A DNA stretch of 6,626 bases, from NCBI GenBank assembly GCA_014380825.1, contig JACMJD010000756.1, forward strand, positions 1 through 6,626. The letters run 5' to 3'. A program made the position numbers and the translations under genes. The notes under the pieces were generated by a model, which did no database searches, had not been told where the DNA came from, and saw only the letters and a list, made by a program, of their open reading frames with translations. This document shows positions 4,807-6,626 of this stretch, piece after piece (the first letter of the stretch is position 1; each line of letters starts with the position of its first letter). This DNA is from Phycisphaerae bacterium (lineage in GTDB: Bacteria; Planctomycetota; Phycisphaerae; Tepidisphaerales; Tepidisphaeraceae).

Positions 4807-6626
4807 TCACGGCAGCAGTTTGTACCAATCGGTGATCACATTCAGATGCAGTACGGTCGGTCTGCGCTCGGACGGTTCGACGATCAGCGGTCGACCGTCG
4901 GCGGCGATCGCGTAGTTGCGCGCGATCGGATCGGATTGTCCGAACGGTTTGTTGTAGACGATGGTCTGCCCGCCGCTGATCGAGCCGTCGTCGGGGTTGA
5001 TGGGGACGCTGACCAATCCCTGCGAGGCGATGAAGTAGAGCGTTTTTCCATCCGGCGACCACAGCGGACACTCGCCGCCGCCGAAGGAAACTTGTCGCGT
5101 GGGTTCGCCGGCGGGGAAACCGGCGAGATAGATTTCGCGCCGGCCGGTGAGTTCGGAGGAATAGACGAACCACTTTCCGCTGGGCGCGATCGCGGCCTGC
5201 GAATCGCTGGCGGGTGTGCTGACGAGTGGCCGGGCGGTGGCGCCGACTGTCGGTTCGACGATCCAGATATCGCGGGCCGTGCCTTCGCGCGGGGTCATCG
5301 TGAACGTGAGGAACTGCCCGTCGGTCGACCACGCCAGATCCGATTGAAAATCCGGCCCCGGCGATACAACCCGTCCCAGGCGGCGGCCATCCGCCAGGCG
5401 GAACAGATCGATCCCGTAACCGCCATCGCGATTGACCGTACACGCGATCGTTTGACCATCCGGACTGAGCGCGGCCGTCACCGTGTCGCCGCCGGTAAGG
5501 AGAAATTCGCGCGTGTTGCGCGTCAGGTCGTAGACGAGATAACGATAAACTTTTCCCTTGATGCCCACCGCCAGCTTCGGTGCCGCCGGCGCGAAGACCG
5601 GCTCGGCGAAGCTCATGCGATCGTCGTTCAGCGGCGTGGTGGTGCCGTCGGCGTTCACATACGACAGCCGACTTTCTTCGGCGAACGCAGCGCCGGGAAC
5701 GTAAACGAGCGAGCCGTCGACCGAGACATCGAAGTACGCGGCGAAGCGCGTCCCATCATTCATCACCCCTTCGGCGATCGCGGTTTCAGACCCGGTGACC
5801 TTCGCGGTTTTGCGATCGAACGGCGCGGCGAAGATCGTGCTGGCGCGCTCGAACAGAACGTAATCGCCGCGCGGGGTCGATGTGACGCGCGGCGAGCTCG
5901 CGTTGCTCAGCACCAGATGCTTTTCGCCGGTGTCGAGATTCGTCGCGTGCAGATCGGCCGTCTCGCCTCCCATCCACACGCTGTACAAAACCCACCGCGT
6001 GCCGGGAACGACAACCGGCGCGAAGTGCGACGCTTCGCCACGCGCCAGGTCGACCTTGGTGATCGCTTTCGCTTCGTTCGACTGCGGCGAGATCATCGCG
6101 ATCGGATCGCCCCAGGAGGTTGCGTAGATCAGGCTGCCGTCGCTGTGAAACGTCGCGCCGTACCAGTTGGTCTCGACGGCGAGATGAATCGCGTCACCCA
6201 ATCCGAATAATCGCCGCTTGTAGAGATGGCCGTTGCGGAAAAAGCCGATCCACTGCCCGTCGGCGGAGAAGAACGGACGGTGGCCGTCCTGGGTTTGTTC
6301 GATCATCCGCCATTGGCCGTCGCTGTGCGAACGCATCCAAAGCGCCTGGCCCGCTTGCGTTTTGCACGCGACGACGATGGTTTGACCGTCGGGCGAGAGC
6401 GCAACTTGCACGCGTTCCAGATCGCCTTGCATCGCGTCGTTCGGAAACGCGAGGTCGAAGCGATGAACGATCGAAGACGAAGTTCCCGAACTTGTGCTGT
6501 TCATCGTGAGTCGGAAGACGGCAAACGCAATCGCAATTGCGGCGATGAGCCACGGCAATCCGCGCAAGACGATCGGGCGATCCTCCCAGGTGCGTCGCTC
6601 ACGTCGCTCCCACGCTCGCGCGGCAA
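4807..6626 (-). CDS. Membrane protein with extracytoplasmic PD40/TolB-like beta-propeller; probable C-terminal half of a Ser/Thr protein kinase (5' end off the window)
   Basis: About 605 residues are visible. The frame is open to the right edge, so a TTG at 6565-6567 giving 586 residues is only an apparent start. From the edge inward come a basic linker with WERRERR, one membrane helix (LPWLIAAIAIAFAVF, bases about 6510-6558), a Ser/Thr-rich spacer, and then some 530 residues of repeated propeller strands. The blades carry PD40-type turns such as LSPDGQTIVVA, FSADGQWIGFF, FHSDGSLIYAT, VSVDGSLVYV, LSPDGQTIACT, WSTDGQFLTFT and WSPDGKTLYFI, enough for roughly ten or more blades, perhaps two propellers. 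This order matches a known class of planctomycete and acidobacterial kinases: cytoplasmic PknB-like kinase, linker, helix, extracytoplasmic WD40/TolB-like sensor. That the kinase domain exists here is inferred; it is not in the window. The alternative is a stand-alone signal-anchored propeller protein. It ends at TGA 4807-4809, 71 bp before the lipid kinase start. Confidence 0.85.
   Translation of the reverse strand, partial: AARAWERRERRTWEDRPIVLRGLPWLIAAIAIAFAVFRLTMNSTSSGTSSSIVHRFDLAFPNDAMQGDLERVQVALSPDGQTIVVACKTQAGQALWMRSHSDGQWRMIEQTQDGHRPFFSADGQWIGFFRNGHLYKRRLFGLGDAIHLAVETNWYGATFHSDGSLIYATSWGDPIAMISPQSNEAKAITKVDLARGEASHFAPVVVPGTRWVLYSVWMGGETADLHATNLDTGEKHLVLSNASSPRVTSTPRGDYVLFERASTIFAAPFDRKTAKVTGSETAIAEGVMNDGTRFAAYFDVSVDGSLVYVPGAAFAEESRLSYVNADGTTTPLNDDRMSFAEPVFAPAAPKLAVGIKGKVYRYLVYDLTRNTREFLLTGGDTVTAALSPDGQTIACTVNRDGGYGIDLFRLADGRRLGRVVSPGPDFQSDLAWSTDGQFLTFTMTPREGTARDIWIVEPTVGATARPLVSTPASDSQAAIAPSGKWFVYSSELTGRREIYLAGFPAGEPTRQVSFGGGECPLWSPDGKTLYFIASQGLVSVPINPDDGSISGGQTIVYNKPFGQSDPIARNYAIAADGRPLIVEPSERRPTVLHLNVITDWYKLLP

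Noticed and set aside
4720..6210. Long open frame (496 codons) on the plus strand opposite the propeller gene
   Set aside because: It is arginine/aspartate-rich with no recognisable motif, and it mirrors the minus-strand propeller protein, whose repeated SPDG-type turns are unmistakable.

Overview
The window looks like chromosomal DNA from a GC-rich bacterium, most probably a planctomycete of the Phycisphaerae/Tepidisphaera type. This is an inference from style: a lipoprotein with Thr-Thr-Arg-Pro/Ala tails, a secreted formylglycine-generating-enzyme-like (SUMF1) lipoprotein, a transmembrane protein with a PD40/TolB-like propeller of the kind fused to Ser/Thr kinases, and intergenic spacers filled with heptamer repeats and GC-rich palindromes. 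No rRNA, tRNA, CRISPR array, transposase or phage gene was found.

Layout. Bases 2-871 (+) hold the C-terminal part of a PhoR-like sensor histidine kinase, cut by the left edge. Bases 872-1501 contain no convincing gene but carry a 10-bp tandem repeat and three strong hairpins, two of which share the same stem sequence. A small lipoprotein of unknown function lies at 1502-1993 (-); near-identical 28-bp palindromic repeats sit just after its stop and just before its start. Bases 2072-2193 are period-7 repeats. An isoprenylcysteine carboxyl methyltransferase-like membrane protein (2194-2652, -) is divergent from a SUMF1-domain lipoprotein (2852-3838, +). The SUMF1 gene converges on a YegS/DagK-like lipid kinase gene (3835-4735, -), and the two stop codons overlap. 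The lipid kinase reading frame is broken once, near 4123. The right end (4807 to the edge, -) is a basic linker, one membrane segment and a long beta-propeller domain, probably the output half of a Ser/Thr protein kinase whose kinase domain lies beyond the window.

How the genes relate. Most encode envelope proteins: two sensor/signalling proteins, two lipoproteins, a membrane methyltransferase and a lipid kinase. Only the propeller protein and the lipid kinase (71 bp apart, same strand) are plausible operon partners; the other units look independent. I see no clear novel multi-gene system. The items most worth checking are the lipid kinase frameshift, the repeat/hairpin elements around the lipoprotein gene, and the SUMF1 protein that lacks one of the two catalytic cysteines of true formylglycine-generating enzymes.
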